This document shows, piece by piece, positions 1 through 8,057 of a stretch of 60,726 nucleotides of DNA. The notes beneath the pieces were generated by a model. That model was given only the letters and a program-made list of their open reading frames with translations. It was not told where the DNA came from and ran no database searches. The position numbers and the translations under genes were made by a program. Numbering within the stretch: the stretch's first letter is position 1; the number at the start of each line of letters is the position of its first letter. Source of the stretch: PZPK01 sp041590075 (GTDB lineage Bacteria > Pseudomonadota > Gammaproteobacteria > Pseudomonadales > Oleiphilaceae); NCBI GenBank assembly GCA_041590075.1, contig JBFHUL010000006.1:1-60726 (forward strand), read 5' to 3'.

Positions 1-23
1 AGCGTCAGGGTTGTCATAAGGCA

Positions 24-686
24 ATGAATAAACTTCCAGTCAGGTTGTGGCTCGTGCTGCTCGTTGTCTTATTCGCAGCCTGTTCAACACTGCCTATGGC
101 CGTTGATCCCAGCGAGTATGAGTCCGGTGAACGGTCTCTCATCCACATTACTAATCACGGCTGGCATACGGGGATTGTCCTCGAAGCAGAAGCGTTACTC
201 AGTAAGTTACCGGAACTGCGTCAGCAGTTTGGACAATACGATTTCATAGAACTTGGCTGGGGAGATGCCGGCTTTTACGAGGCCAAAGAAGTGACATCTG
301 TGATGACTATACGTGCCATTTTCTGGCCATCTGATTCGGTCGTACATGTGGTAGGGCTCTTAGAATCACCGTCTGATTTTTTCACACACAGTGAAGTGAA
401 GGCCGTTAACGTTGATCGCCAGAATATGGAATCATTACTCGCCTTCGTTTCAACTAGCTTCTATCGAGCAGAATCTGGCCATTTCGATAATCTCGGCAAG
501 TCTCTTTACGGAGACGGCCAGTTTTTCCGCGGAACAGGCAGTTATCATGTATTCAATACCTGTAACACATGGACGGCTAAAGCTTTGTACAGTTCAGGTA
601 TAAACATAAATCCCGCATTCAAACTGACCGCGACGAGTGTTATGTCGATACTTGATGAGCCAATATCTTACACGCGGCATGAGTAG
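24..686 (+). CDS. DUF2459 family lipoprotein
   Basis: A 220-residue protein with a lipoprotein signal: a hydrophobic stretch at about residues 8-20 ending in LFAACS, so Cys20 is the likely lipidated residue. The mature part carries the HGWHTGIVL block, the ELGWGD block and a late NTCNTW block typical of DUF2459 (also seen as the TIGR02117 urease-region hypothetical family). The function of the family is unknown; the conserved His and Cys residues suggest an enzyme-like fold, but that is inference. Start: ATG at 24 preceded by ATAAGG. It stands alone, with 158 empty bases before the next gene. Confidence 0.85.
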   Translation: MNKLPVRLWLVLLVVLFAACSTLPMAVDPSEYESGERSLIHITNHGWHTGIVLEAEALLSKLPELRQQFGQYDFIELGWGDAGFYEAKEVTSVMTIRAIFWPSDSVVHVVGLLESPSDFFTHSEVKAVNVDRQNMESLLAFVSTSFYRAESGHFDNLGKSLYGDGQFFRGTGSYHVFNTCNTWTAKALYSSGININPAFKLTATSVMSILDEPISYTRHE

Positions 687-844
687 ACTTGCTGCCGTTG
701 CGTCGTTTATGTGTTTGCACCAGACGCCACTAATTTACAAAAGCCGATCAGCACTGCATGCTTGCTGCGCCGGGTGGTATGTGGCTCACAATTGAAAGTG
801 ATTAACGCGCTAAAGGTTTCCACGACTGGAATTTTAAAATCTGT

Positions 845-1405
845 ATGTATCGTCATATTTCCTTAGGCCCGATACTGTTGTTCATATACGGCGCGCTCGC
901 CCCCGGTATGAGCCATTCGGAACACCTAAGTCCACTCAGCATCACCCTGCGTACGCACGTTTCAGACAAAACCATACTCGGCAAAGATGCGCCGGAGGCG
1001 TTTACCGAGTATGCCGTGTCTGCGAACCTGGGGCTACCATGGGAAAGTTACTCGGTGTCGGGCTGGGGTCTTGGCTCACAAGTGATGGCGAGTGCAGGCA
1101 TTTTACGGGGCGCGGGGGAAAGCGCTTTTGTTGTTTCTCTCATCCCTGGGTTGGCACTTGGCAGTGAAGACAAGAAGTTTGCTCTTGATGTTGGCGCAGG
1201 AGGGGCTTTGTTGAGCCGGCAACATTTTGGGACGCAGGATTATGGCGGCCCTTTCCAGTTTGCCGTGACCCTCGGTGTCAGCATGCCGCTCTATAAAAAC
1301 CTGGGGCTGGGCTATCGGTATATGCACTATTCCGATGCTGCGGTTTATGGCTCCGACACGACCGGTGCAGATTTACACATGGTTGAGTTCCGCTACAGAC
1401 TGTGA
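845..1405 (+). CDS. Putative outer-membrane lipid A deacylase (PagL-like) or small beta-barrel
   Basis: A 186-residue protein with an N-terminal signal peptide (cleavage around residue 25) and alternating hydrophobic strands rich in Gly and aromatics, as in small outer-membrane barrels. Near the C terminus it has YMHYSDA, an H-x-S pair like the catalytic His/Ser of PagL lipid A 3-O-deacylases, and it ends in FRYRL, a typical terminal barrel strand. Length matches the acyloxyacyl hydrolase/PagL family (about 170-190 residues). The third catalytic residue (Glu in PagL) is not obvious from spacing, so enzyme activity is uncertain. Gene is single, with long gaps on both sides. Confidence 0.6.
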   Translation: MYRHISLGPILLFIYGALAPGMSHSEHLSPLSITLRTHVSDKTILGKDAPEAFTEYAVSANLGLPWESYSVSGWGLGSQVMASAGILRGAGESAFVVSLIPGLALGSEDKKFALDVGAGGALLSRQHFGTQDYGGPFQFAVTLGVSMPLYKNLGLGYRYMHYSDAAVYGSDTTGADLHMVEFRYRL

Positions 1406-1801
1406 TTATCGTCGCCTGATTCGGTTAATACTGAATCGCGACGCATTGTCTCCGCACTATTCGCGATAAATTGACGGAATGTGGTGAAGTCAGAGAGACG
1501 CTCACCGTTCGCAGATGCCCATTCAGCGCTCAATCACGGCAGCTAAGAGCAAACGCTGTACAGACTTTCGTACAGATTGCGAAGGCGACAGCTTTGCGCC
1601 GGATCGCGCAGTTGAAAGGGCAACTACTGCGCGAGCATTGATCGCTGTGGCCCGATCTTCGTCATCGCAAGCGCTCCGCTCACCCGCTGTTTCATCACCA
1701 ACATTTGAACAAGCTGGCATAAAGTTTGTTTCCTCAAAGGTAACGGGCCGCAACGGGTTCGTAAACAAGAAGTGATTCCCAAGCACAGCAAAGGAGGTGT
1801 T
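1406..1801. other. Intergenic stretch with an inverted repeat
   Basis: About 396 bases with no convincing gene; short open frames on both strands have no recognisable product and no good ribosome-binding site. The one structured element is CTGTAC-N8-GTACAG at 1556-1575, which also reads as a 12-base direct repeat of TACAGA. The 3' end holds the strong ribosome-binding site of the next gene. Confidence 0.5.
1556..1575. promoter_or_regulatory. Inverted repeat CTGTAC-N8-GTACAG, candidate operator
   Basis: Perfect 6-base arms with an 8-base spacer, 226 bases upstream of the coiled-coil protein gene. The arms resemble LexA half sites, but the spacing does not fit CTGT-N8-ACAG, so I do not call it a LexA box. 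Could be chance. Confidence 0.25.
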
Positions 1802-2266
1802 ATGAAGATGGCAAATACGTTTACCGCAGCAATGTTAGCCGCAGGTCTTTTAGCCGGTAGTGCGCAGGTGTATGCAGGGGAGCAGAATACCAAGAGCACG
1901 GTGGAAGGAATCAAGCATGAAAGCAAGGAATTACTGCAAGCCATGGAGAAGTACGGCGAAAAACAGAAAACCAAAGCGGTTGCGCTTGTAGATGAAAACC
2001 TGGACCGCCTGGATGCCAGAATTGAATACTTGGAGCGCCGCCTGTCAGAGGAGTGGGGCGATTTGAGTACGGCGACGCGAACGGAGATCAGCGACCAGCT
2101 TATGGCGCTGCGCAAAGAGCGCATCGAAGTAGCGGAATGGTACGGTTCTCTCAAGCAGGATACAGGCGAAGCCTGGAGCGAACTAAAAGCTGGTTTTTCA
2201 GAGTCCTACGAAGCCTTGTCTAAGGCATGGGAAGAAGCCGAAGAAAGTTTTGATGAAAATAGCTAA
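1802..2266 (+). CDS. Exported coiled-coil protein of unknown function
   Basis: A 154-residue protein. The open frame extends to a GTG at 1772, but a near-perfect ribosome-binding site (AAGGAGGTG, 1791-1799) sits just before ATG 1802, with a second ATG at 1808, so I start at 1802. Residues 1-22 are a signal peptide ending in VYAG. The rest is highly charged, almost entirely helical, with heptad-like spacing and many Glu and Lys (LDARIEYLERRL, MALRKERIEVAEW). It resembles small periplasmic coiled-coil stress proteins of the sll1863 kind, but this is a weak assignment. It is followed directly by a strong terminator, so it is probably monocistronic and well expressed. Confidence 0.75.
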   Translation: MKMANTFTAAMLAAGLLAGSAQVYAGEQNTKSTVEGIKHESKELLQAMEKYGEKQKTKAVALVDENLDRLDARIEYLERRLSEEWGDLSTATRTEISDQLMALRKERIEVAEWYGSLKQDTGEAWSELKAGFSESYEALSKAWEEAEESFDENS

Positions 2267-2287
2267 GGGTTGAATAATCAACGAGGG

Positions 2288-2316
2288 AAAAAGGCGCCTT
2301 TCGGGCGCCTTTTTTA
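2288..2316 (+). terminator. Rho-independent terminator
   Basis: GGCGCC arms around a TTTCG loop, preceded by an A run and followed by TTTTTT. It lies 22 bases after the stop of the coiled-coil protein gene, and the A/T tracts on both sides could also serve the convergent oxygenase gene. Confidence 0.85.
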
Positions 2317-2365
2317 ATGCAAGGTTTACTGAGGCGTATGAAAAATTTACAGAGCGGCGAGCCTG

Positions 2366-3124
2366 TTATCCTTGCATCTTCATTCTGCTTCTGGGGGCAA
2401 ATACGCGGGGCGAGCCGCGCAGTGCTCCCCAGCTGACCAGAGCGTATTTGGTGCCACTCTGAATACTTAGCGATTCGTGTGAAAAAATATGGTTGGACGG
2501 GAAAATTACCAGATCCCCCGCTTTGGGTGTGTAGGTAAACCGGAGCCAGGGGAAGTGAAGCTCGCCTCCAGTGTAATCGTCATTGAGGTAGATCAGAATA
2601 CTGAAGTCGCGGTCGATAAAGCGATAGAACTGTTCGGTTTTCAGGTCAAAATGCTCTGCATCAGAGTGGACCGTATATTTTCCTTGTGGCCCATAGCGAA
2701 GTAGGTTGGGGGTTTCGCACCATTCCGCCTGGGCATGGCGATTGCGATTAATGTGCGTCTCGACGACCCGGTGGATCCACTGGTTTGCGGTGGTCTGTTG
2801 TTTTCCTAGCTCAACCTGTTGGGTTACGCGTGCCGGGTCCCGTCGTCTTGTCATCGCACCATTTGCGTTGGTGTCGAACACAGTTAGCCATGCTCGCTTT
2901 TGCTTCTCAGCGTAGCGCAACAAGCGACGTCTCTCGTTGAGGGGTATGTAGTCATTGGTGATGCTGATGCCTCGTGGTGCCCGCCCGGATTTTCGGGAGT
3001 TCGCACAGCACGCGCCGAAATGTTTGCCTGACCTGCAATAACAGTCCTTGTGGAGGAGAAAGTGGTAGCGGGGCACATAATGCCGATCAGTATGCGGTGC
3101 CGTTGCGATGCTTTTTTGCTCCAT
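2366..3124 (-). CDS. SEC-C motif plus 2OG-Fe(II) oxygenase protein
   Basis: About 252 residues from ATG 3124 (GGAAA seven bases upstream); in-frame ATG 3181 and TTG 3205 lack a ribosome-binding site. Near the N terminus is CYCRSGKHFGACC, the CxCx8CC pattern of the zinc-binding SEC-C motif. The rest is a prolyl-4-hydroxylase-type dioxygenase domain: HSD gives the iron-binding His and Asp, FSHES the distal His, and SGTKYALVSW the 2-oxoglutarate-binding basic residue. Expected chemistry is oxidative hydroxylation using Fe(II), 2-oxoglutarate and oxygen; the substrate is unknown. The SEC-C motif suggests binding to protein or ribosome-linked targets. Divergent from the crotonase gene. Confidence 0.8.
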   Translation of the reverse strand: MEQKSIATAPHTDRHYVPRYHFLLHKDCYCRSGKHFGACCANSRKSGRAPRGISITNDYIPLNERRRLLRYAEKQKRAWLTVFDTNANGAMTRRRDPARVTQQVELGKQQTTANQWIHRVVETHINRNRHAQAEWCETPNLLRYGPQGKYTVHSDAEHFDLKTEQFYRFIDRDFSILIYLNDDYTGGELHFPWLRFTYTPKAGDLVIFPSNHIFSHESLSIQSGTKYALVSWGALRGSPRVFAPRSRMKMQG

Positions 3125-3608
3125 GTCTGATTTCCATTTGTCAGAGTAAAGGTATGCGTGATGACGCGTTTCGACGGGCATAGTGCCGGGATGTAAAGGC
3201 GACAAACAATGCAGGCTGGCGGAAAAAGGCGTTTTATAGATGCAACAAATTGCATAAATAAAAAGAGATTAACCTGTGGCATGAGTTTCATATATGGAAT
3301 AATAATTTCTGGATGGCGTATAGCTTAATCGAGTGGATGGCGCGCGGCGCGGTCGCTGCGCTTGCGATGATTATGTCTCCCTGCGGTACAGTGAGTTGGA
3401 TGCTGGAAAAACCCCTTCTAAACTGTTACCCGTGTCTGGTCACGGAAGAGGCGCGAAAACGGGAAATGACTGGAACATAATTTCCCAAAAGAAGGGCTTG
3501 CCAGCACCCGCTAGGTATTTATCTTGCTGTTCCCGACAGAAAGTGGGGTGGACGCGCCAAGAATGCTCCAATACTGTACCCACTTACGATGTCATTACGG
3601 ACCTAACG
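3125..3608. other. Divergent intergenic region
   Basis: About 480 bases between the oxygenase and crotonase starts. The part at 3240-3310 is AT-rich and probably carries promoters, but I cannot fix -35/-10 pairs. An open frame in the crotonase register runs from 3333, but the predicted peptide has no crotonase homology, so I treat it as non-coding. Confidence 0.4.
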
Positions 3609-4340
3609 ATGATGAAGCCTGATGAAGCTCTGGTAACACTGGATATCAACGATGGCGTTGCCCTGATTGTGATGGATGACGGCAAAAACAATCTTGTGTC
3701 GCCGACCATGCTCATGGCGCTCAACAAGGCATTGGACCAAGCAGAAAAAGCGGGCGCCGTAGTGTTATTGACGGGGCGTGACGGAGTGTTCAGTGCCGGT
3801 TTTGATTTGGGCATATTGCGTACCGGAGTGCGCAATACCTTTGCCATGCTGATGGGTGGATTCAGGTTGTCGCGCCGCTTGTTGGCTTTCCCCACCCCGG
3901 TGGTAATCGCCTGTGGTGGCCATGCCGTTGCGATGGGCGCATTTTTACTGCTGTCGGCAGATTGTCGGGTAGGCGCACAGGGTAGCTTCAGAATCGTAGC
4001 GAACGAAGTCGAAATCGGTTTAACCATGCCGCATTCTGCGATTGAGATTTGTCGCCAGCGTCTCACGCCGGCCTATCTGGATCGTTCGGTATTGTTGTCG
4101 GAAACACATGATCCCGACAGCGCGTTCGAGGCTGGTTTTCTGGATATAGTGGTGCCCGCAGACGCGGTGCTTGCCAGAGCGCGGGCCGAGGCCGAGCGCT
4201 ATGCCAAACTCGATCTCGGCGCGCATCGCAAGAGCAAACTGAGGCTGCGTCGCGCTATGCTTCGAGCTCTCGACGCGGCTATTCGTGCCGATCGCCGCGA
4301 CTTTATTCTGCAAGGCCTCAAGCGCGTGTTGGGTGTTTAG
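3609..4340 (+). CDS. Crotonase/enoyl-CoA hydratase family protein
   Basis: A 243-residue protein from ATG 3609 (a second ATG follows at once). The open frame reaches back to 3333, but homology starts at DEALVTLDINDGVALI, the usual N terminus of the family. The crotonase core is clear: FSAGFDLG forms the first oxyanion-hole block and ACGGHAVAMGAFLLL the second, and AFEAGFLDIVV is the typical downstream block. The position of the second catalytic Glu of true enoyl-CoA hydratases appears not to be Glu, so the reaction could be hydration, isomerisation or hydrolysis of an acyl-CoA. The 3' end overlaps the convergent glycosyltransferase gene by 23 bases. Confidence 0.85.
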   Translation: MMKPDEALVTLDINDGVALIVMDDGKNNLVSPTMLMALNKALDQAEKAGAVVLLTGRDGVFSAGFDLGILRTGVRNTFAMLMGGFRLSRRLLAFPTPVVIACGGHAVAMGAFLLLSADCRVGAQGSFRIVANEVEIGLTMPHSAIEICRQRLTPAYLDRSVLLSETHDPDSAFEAGFLDIVVPADAVLARARAEAERYAKLDLGAHRKSKLRLRRAMLRALDAAIRADRRDFILQGLKRVLGV

Positions 4341-5613
4341 TCTTCTGAGGCGGCTCGACGGTTTGTGCATCCAGTAAGGCTTCCACGGAACGTGCAACGC
4401 GGAATGCGTTCTGCTGGGCGTTGATCGTTTGTGCCAGATGACTGGCACGACTCCGGAATGCCGGTTCGTTCAGTAAGCGTTGTATTGTGCAGCGTATGCT
4501 TCGCACACTTGCGTTTGACCCGAGTTTTAATCCCGCGCCATGCTCCACCGCGCGTTGGGCGTTATCGTTCTGATCTCGACCCATGGGGATGGCAAGTACC
4601 GGGACGCCGTGGGCAAGTGCTTTAATCAAAGTGCCGTGCCCAGCGTGGCACACGACCACTTCGCAATGCGGCAGAATCTCTGAATGCGGTAAACCCTCTA
4701 CCAATCTTATGCGTTCAGAGCACTTAAACTCCTGCGTCTTCATCGCCGGGCCCGTGGTCACGATGGCATGTACAGGCAATTTTTCTAGAGCGGTGATGAT
4801 GGACTGCAGGCAGTTCGCCTGCCCCTGAAAGGTTGTGGACAGGCTCACCAGAACGATGGGCTGGTCTTGTGGAAATACGTGTAATGTCGGACTGATCCAG
4901 TCCGGATCATCCAGAACGGGCCCGGTATAACGTACATTGCTTGGTGCCGGCGAAATGGGTAAATCGAAGGCCTGTGCCGTTTGGATGAGACGCAGATCAG
5001 CGTTGTGAAATACCTCGTCAATAGAGCTGATCTCGGCCAGCGAGAGCTTCCTGCGCGCAGTATTCAATGGCGCCACATATTTTGCTAGGGTACGGTGAAA
5101 TAGAGCCGTCAAGGCACGGTCGCGCCATTTTCCTATTGCACTCCGCCCTGGGCTCAGACCAAATCCGCCTGGCGGCCGATTGGGGCCTGGCAGGTATTCG
5201 GGCATGTGAAAGAGAATGACGCGAGGAATACCTTGGGATTCAGCGGCGAACAGGCTGCCGAACATCATGCAGTCTGCTAACAGCGCATGGGGCTGGATTT
5301 CGTGAATGGCGTGGAGCGTTTCCTGAGCAACGCTGTCGACCGGGCCTACAATCACGTTATCGAATACAGGCAGTTGCCAGGGCTTTGCATGGGCATCTTT
5401 AATGAGATCGGCGTCGCGTTGGGTGCGGGTGAAGTAATGGCTGAACAGAATTACTTTGGCGCCAAGCCCTGCAAATGTTTCCTGCAGACAGGGTTCGGTA
5501 AGCACCCAAACCTCATGCCCCGCTGCCAGCAACTGTCTGGCTGCATCGGCCACTGGCGGCACGTTTCCGCCGCCATCCCAGGCGACGAGTAGACATCGGT
5601 ACATTGTTTTCAT
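4318..5613 (-). CDS. GT1-family glycosyltransferase (UGT/MGT-like)
   Basis: A 431-residue protein. I start at ATG 5613, since the longer start at 5643 would lie inside the preceding gene. The N-terminal half begins with CLLVAWDGGGNVPP, a Rossmann acceptor-binding domain. The C-terminal half has the GT1 donor-binding signature VVCHAGHGTLIKALAHGVP followed by GRDQNDNA, as in macrolide and flavonoid glucosyltransferases and sterol UGTs. It should move a sugar from a nucleotide donor to a small lipophilic acceptor. It is third in a TetR-MAPEG-GT operon, suggesting a role in detoxifying or decorating a hydrophobic compound; that is inference. Confidence 0.82.
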   Translation of the reverse strand: MKTMYRCLLVAWDGGGNVPPVADAARQLLAAGHEVWVLTEPCLQETFAGLGAKVILFSHYFTRTQRDADLIKDAHAKPWQLPVFDNVIVGPVDSVAQETLHAIHEIQPHALLADCMMFGSLFAAESQGIPRVILFHMPEYLPGPNRPPGGFGLSPGRSAIGKWRDRALTALFHRTLAKYVAPLNTARRKLSLAEISSIDEVFHNADLRLIQTAQAFDLPISPAPSNVRYTGPVLDDPDWISPTLHVFPQDQPIVLVSLSTTFQGQANCLQSIITALEKLPVHAIVTTGPAMKTQEFKCSERIRLVEGLPHSEILPHCEVVVCHAGHGTLIKALAHGVPVLAIPMGRDQNDNAQRAVEHGAGLKLGSNASVRSIRCTIQRLLNEPAFRSRASHLAQTINAQQNAFRVARSVEALLDAQTVEPPQKTKHPTRA

Positions 5614-5629
5614 CTTGTTGATACCTGAT

Positions 5630-6037
5630 TTACATAAGGGCAAATTGAAGTAGCCAGTAAACGCCGATTGCTAACTGCACCGCAAAACAGGTAAAGCGAA
5701 AGGTTACCCAGCGCGTACTGACCGATATGAGGTGTGCACAGGATTGAACGAGACGGGCGAGTAGAAAATAACTGGCCAAGGGGTCGGTGACATCAGTATG
5801 GCCGGTGGCGAGTGCCAGCAGCATAATGCCTCCGAATAAGGGTAAACCTTCGATGCAGTTGGCGTGCGCGCGCGCAAGGCGTTGCATGAAGGGGCTGAGA
5901 TTACTGTTGTCGGGTAGAAACTGGCTGGCATCGATCTGCTTGAACACAACCAGTTGCGTGCGCAGCGTTTCCATGACGACCAGCAGTATCATGGTCCAGC
6001 CAAGAAAACCGAGTAAGGCGAGTGCGGTGTTTGTCAT
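5630..6037 (-). CDS. MAPEG family membrane protein
   Basis: A 135-residue protein with four hydrophobic segments, the size and topology of MAPEG proteins (membrane-associated proteins in eicosanoid and glutathione metabolism). RLARAHANCIEGLPLF is the family signature, in the loop after the first membrane segment. I chose ATG 6037, which has GGAAGGAG eight bases upstream, rather than the longer frame from 6163. The ATGA overlap with the TetR gene shows translational coupling. Bacterial members are often glutathione-dependent; the substrate here is unknown. Located in the inner membrane. Confidence 0.88.
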   Translation of the reverse strand: MTNTALALLGFLGWTMILLVVMETLRTQLVVFKQIDASQFLPDNSNLSPFMQRLARAHANCIEGLPLFGGIMLLALATGHTDVTDPLASYFLLARLVQSCAHLISVSTRWVTFRFTCFAVQLAIGVYWLLQFALM

Positions 6038-6708
6038 TGAGGGCTCCTTCCATTCGGGTAGTCGGGGGACTGAGAGGTAGTAATTAAGGCAGACACCAGC
6101 TTCCAGATGACTTCGCCGGCGTGTTCTGCACTGAGTTGTTTGTCGCGTCGTAATAGTTTCCACGTATAAATATCGGTACTCGCGATGAAGGCATGTAAGG
6201 CGATTTCGTAGTCGTGATCATTGGTCGCCGGCAAGGCTGGCGAAAATACACGTTCACACCAAGCGCGATGATAGGTGCGGCCGGCTGCGATGAAATCGGC
6301 AGCGATGTCCACCTGATGCGCCACGGCCAAAGCACGTAATACGGCATCTCCTTCGCGTTCATAGTGTTCCATGAGCAGCGTGATGGCGTGGCGAGGATCG
6401 TTCGGGTCAGCCAGATTACGGGTAGCCTTGATGCGTGCGGCGTCTTGTTCGAAACATGCGCGGAACAGGGATTCTTTCGATCCGAATTTACGCAAAATAG
6501 TGCGCACAGACACATTGGCCTGCTGGGCGATCTGGTCGAGGGTGATGTCCTGTAAGGGCAGTTCACGCCAAAGATCGATGCTCGCTGCAAAAATGGCATC
6601 GGTGGTTTGCCGGGTATTTAAGGCCCTCTTCTTCTGACGGTAGGCGCGTTTTTTTGTCGTCACTGGTGCATGGCCGCTTATGGTACTTGGTGGCAGTATA
6701 AGTGACAT
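6034..6708 (-). CDS. TetR/AcrR family transcriptional regulator
   Basis: A 224-residue protein. After a basic tail comes a TetR helix-turn-helix at about residues 35-80 (ITLDQIAQQANVSVRTILRKFGSKESLF). The ligand-binding C-terminal half has no recognisable subfamily. First gene of the operon with the MAPEG protein (4-base overlap) and the glycosyltransferase, and divergent from the DUF302 gene. Palindromic GTGCGA elements between the two transcription units are likely its operators. A role as an autorepressor sensing a hydrophobic compound is usual for the family but not shown here. Confidence 0.88.
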   Translation of the reverse strand: MSLILPPSTISGHAPVTTKKRAYRQKKRALNTRQTTDAIFAASIDLWRELPLQDITLDQIAQQANVSVRTILRKFGSKESLFRACFEQDAARIKATRNLADPNDPRHAITLLMEHYEREGDAVLRALAVAHQVDIAADFIAAGRTYHRAWCERVFSPALPATNDHDYEIALHAFIASTDIYTWKLLRRDKQLSAEHAGEVIWKLVSALITTSQSPDYPNGRSPQ

Positions 6709-6743
6709 AAAATAATCGTGGCAATAGGTGTGACATCAAAAAA

Positions 6744-6768
6744 AGTGCGAAACGGCGAGGTTCACACT
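6744..6768. promoter_or_regulatory. Candidate TetR operator, imperfect inverted repeat
   Basis: AGTGCGAA, nine bases, then TTCACACT, the reverse complement with one mismatch. It shares the GTGCGA core with the perfect palindrome at 6806-6818, and both lie between the TetR gene and the DUF302 gene. Confidence 0.4.
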
Positions 6769-6805
6769 GAGCGCCGCTATACTGCGACCTTGTGTCATTG
6801 GAAAA

Positions 6806-6818
6806 GTGCGATTCGCAC
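6806..6818. promoter_or_regulatory. Candidate TetR operator, perfect palindrome GTGCGATTCGCAC
   Basis: Six-base arms GTGCGA/TCGCAC around one central base, 28 bases before the DUF302 start and just downstream of a TATACT element at 6778-6783. Position fits a repressor site acting on the rightward gene. Confidence 0.45.
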
Positions 6819-6845
6819 GAACAGGTAGCAGCGGGGGAGGGGGTA

Positions 6846-7307
6846 ATGAAAGTCATCGTTTTAGGATTACTATTGTGCGCCATGAATGCTTTGGGCGAAG
6901 AGGTACAAGCGGAGCGGTCAGGAATGGTCACGCTGCGCAGTGCGCATGATTTTCATACGACCGCGCAAGGCCTTGCGGCGGCCATGGAGCAAAAAGGGAT
7001 GCGCGTGTTTCAACGCATAGACCACGCAAAAAATGCACGAGCTGTTGGCATTTCATTACGACCGACGGAGGTGTTTATTTTTGGTAATCCGGCGGTGGGT
7101 TCCAAGTTAATGCAGTGCAGCCAGAGTGTGGCGCTGGATTTACCGCAAAAGGCGCTTGTCTGGACCGACTCGGCTGGGCAGGTTTGGGTGGCCTATAACG
7201 ATATGGCCTATCTCGCCGGGCGACATGGAATGCAGGGGTGTGAGGCCCTGACCAAAAAGGTAGCGGCGGTGTTATCGGACCTGTTCAAAGGTGTGGTGGG
7301 GTCTTAA
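6846..7307 (+). CDS. DUF302 domain protein, exported
   Basis: A 153-residue protein. The frame begins at 6792, but the ATG at 6846 follows a GGGGGAGGGGG ribosome-binding site and starts a clean signal peptide (cleaved near ALGEE). The body is one DUF302 domain: the block TTAQGLAAAMEQKGMRVF, then VFIFGNP and KALVWTDSAGQVWVAYND. DUF302 proteins are small, mostly secreted or membrane-linked, with no firm function. Divergent from the TetR operon and probably under the same regulator. Confidence 0.88.
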   Translation: MKVIVLGLLLCAMNALGEEVQAERSGMVTLRSAHDFHTTAQGLAAAMEQKGMRVFQRIDHAKNARAVGISLRPTEVFIFGNPAVGSKLMQCSQSVALDLPQKALVWTDSAGQVWVAYNDMAYLAGRHGMQGCEALTKKVAAVLSDLFKGVVGS

Positions 7308-7846
7308 TCCGCCCAGCCACTGCCTATGGCACGGAAAGGCAGTTCAAGTTGTAGCTCAGGCACCTGCGTAGCCAGCCATGCGGGAAAGGTGTTGCTGTTG
7401 GGGCCGGGGAAAACGCGGTATTCATTAGCCCAGGGGTAGTCGCGAGCGGCATTGATCAGTTTCGGAATCAGTTGTTCCGCTTCGGCGCCTCGAATATCAA
7501 GCAGTAATGCCGGCTTGGCGCCATACCAGTAGCGGTCGGGGATATCCTGCTCAATGCGTACAACCGGTAATCCCCGCTTTTGGCGCCAGCCTATGACTTC
7601 AAGCACAGTGTATTGCGATGCATCGGCAGGTTTCACTGCCAGCCATGTGTGCACCGCGAAGATACCTCGCCAGCCCCAGGCATCGGCTGCAAAGGCTTGC
7701 ACGATTGCTTCCGGTGTTTCGCTTGCCAACGGGGCGATCTGGGCAGATTCACGACTCGCCTCTCGCCAACTATGCGTGCTGCAGCCGGCAGAAACCAGAA
7801 GGACGAAAGTAAACAGAAAGCTAACGGTAGTTTTCAGGTAAAACAT
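7304..7846 (-). CDS. DUF3750 family lipoprotein
   Basis: A 180-residue protein with a lipoprotein signal (LLVSAGCS, Cys22). The mature part contains the DUF3750 blocks: FAVHTWLAVKPADA, then VIGW, and NARDYPWANEYRVFPGPNSNTF with small changes. It ends in LPFRAIGSGWAD, where the family usually continues for a few dozen residues, so the C terminus may be short. Function unknown; likely anchored to a membrane facing the periplasm. Convergent with the DUF302 gene, overlapping it by four bases. Confidence 0.82.
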   Translation of the reverse strand: MFYLKTTVSFLFTFVLLVSAGCSTHSWREASRESAQIAPLASETPEAIVQAFAADAWGWRGIFAVHTWLAVKPADASQYTVLEVIGWRQKRGLPVVRIEQDIPDRYWYGAKPALLLDIRGAEAEQLIPKLINAARDYPWANEYRVFPGPNSNTFPAWLATQVPELQLELPFRAIGSGWAD

Positions 7847-8057
7847 GCAACAGGGCGCTCAGGTGTGAAGGAATGTGTAGATCCTACGTGCAAGAAGGCG
7901 GGTAGGTTTACTTTTTTCCGCCTGATGTCGCAAATGTGGCAGCAGGGGATAGGCGCCAGCTTTTGAAAGTCGCCCGGCACTGCGGGATGATGCCCGTATC
8001 CGATTAGGTTGATGGGCGGCATCGCGCAGTGTGTTACAGGAACTTCCAGTCTGCTGG

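Noticed and set aside
1556..1575. LexA box
   Set aside because: Arms resemble LexA, but the spacing differs from CTGT-N8-ACAG.
1624..2154. Minus-strand frame over the coiled-coil protein
   Set aside because: Antisense to a gene with signal peptide and strong ribosome-binding site; no family match.
3333..3608. N-terminal extension of the crotonase frame
   Set aside because: No crotonase homology before ATG 3609 and no ribosome-binding site at 3333.
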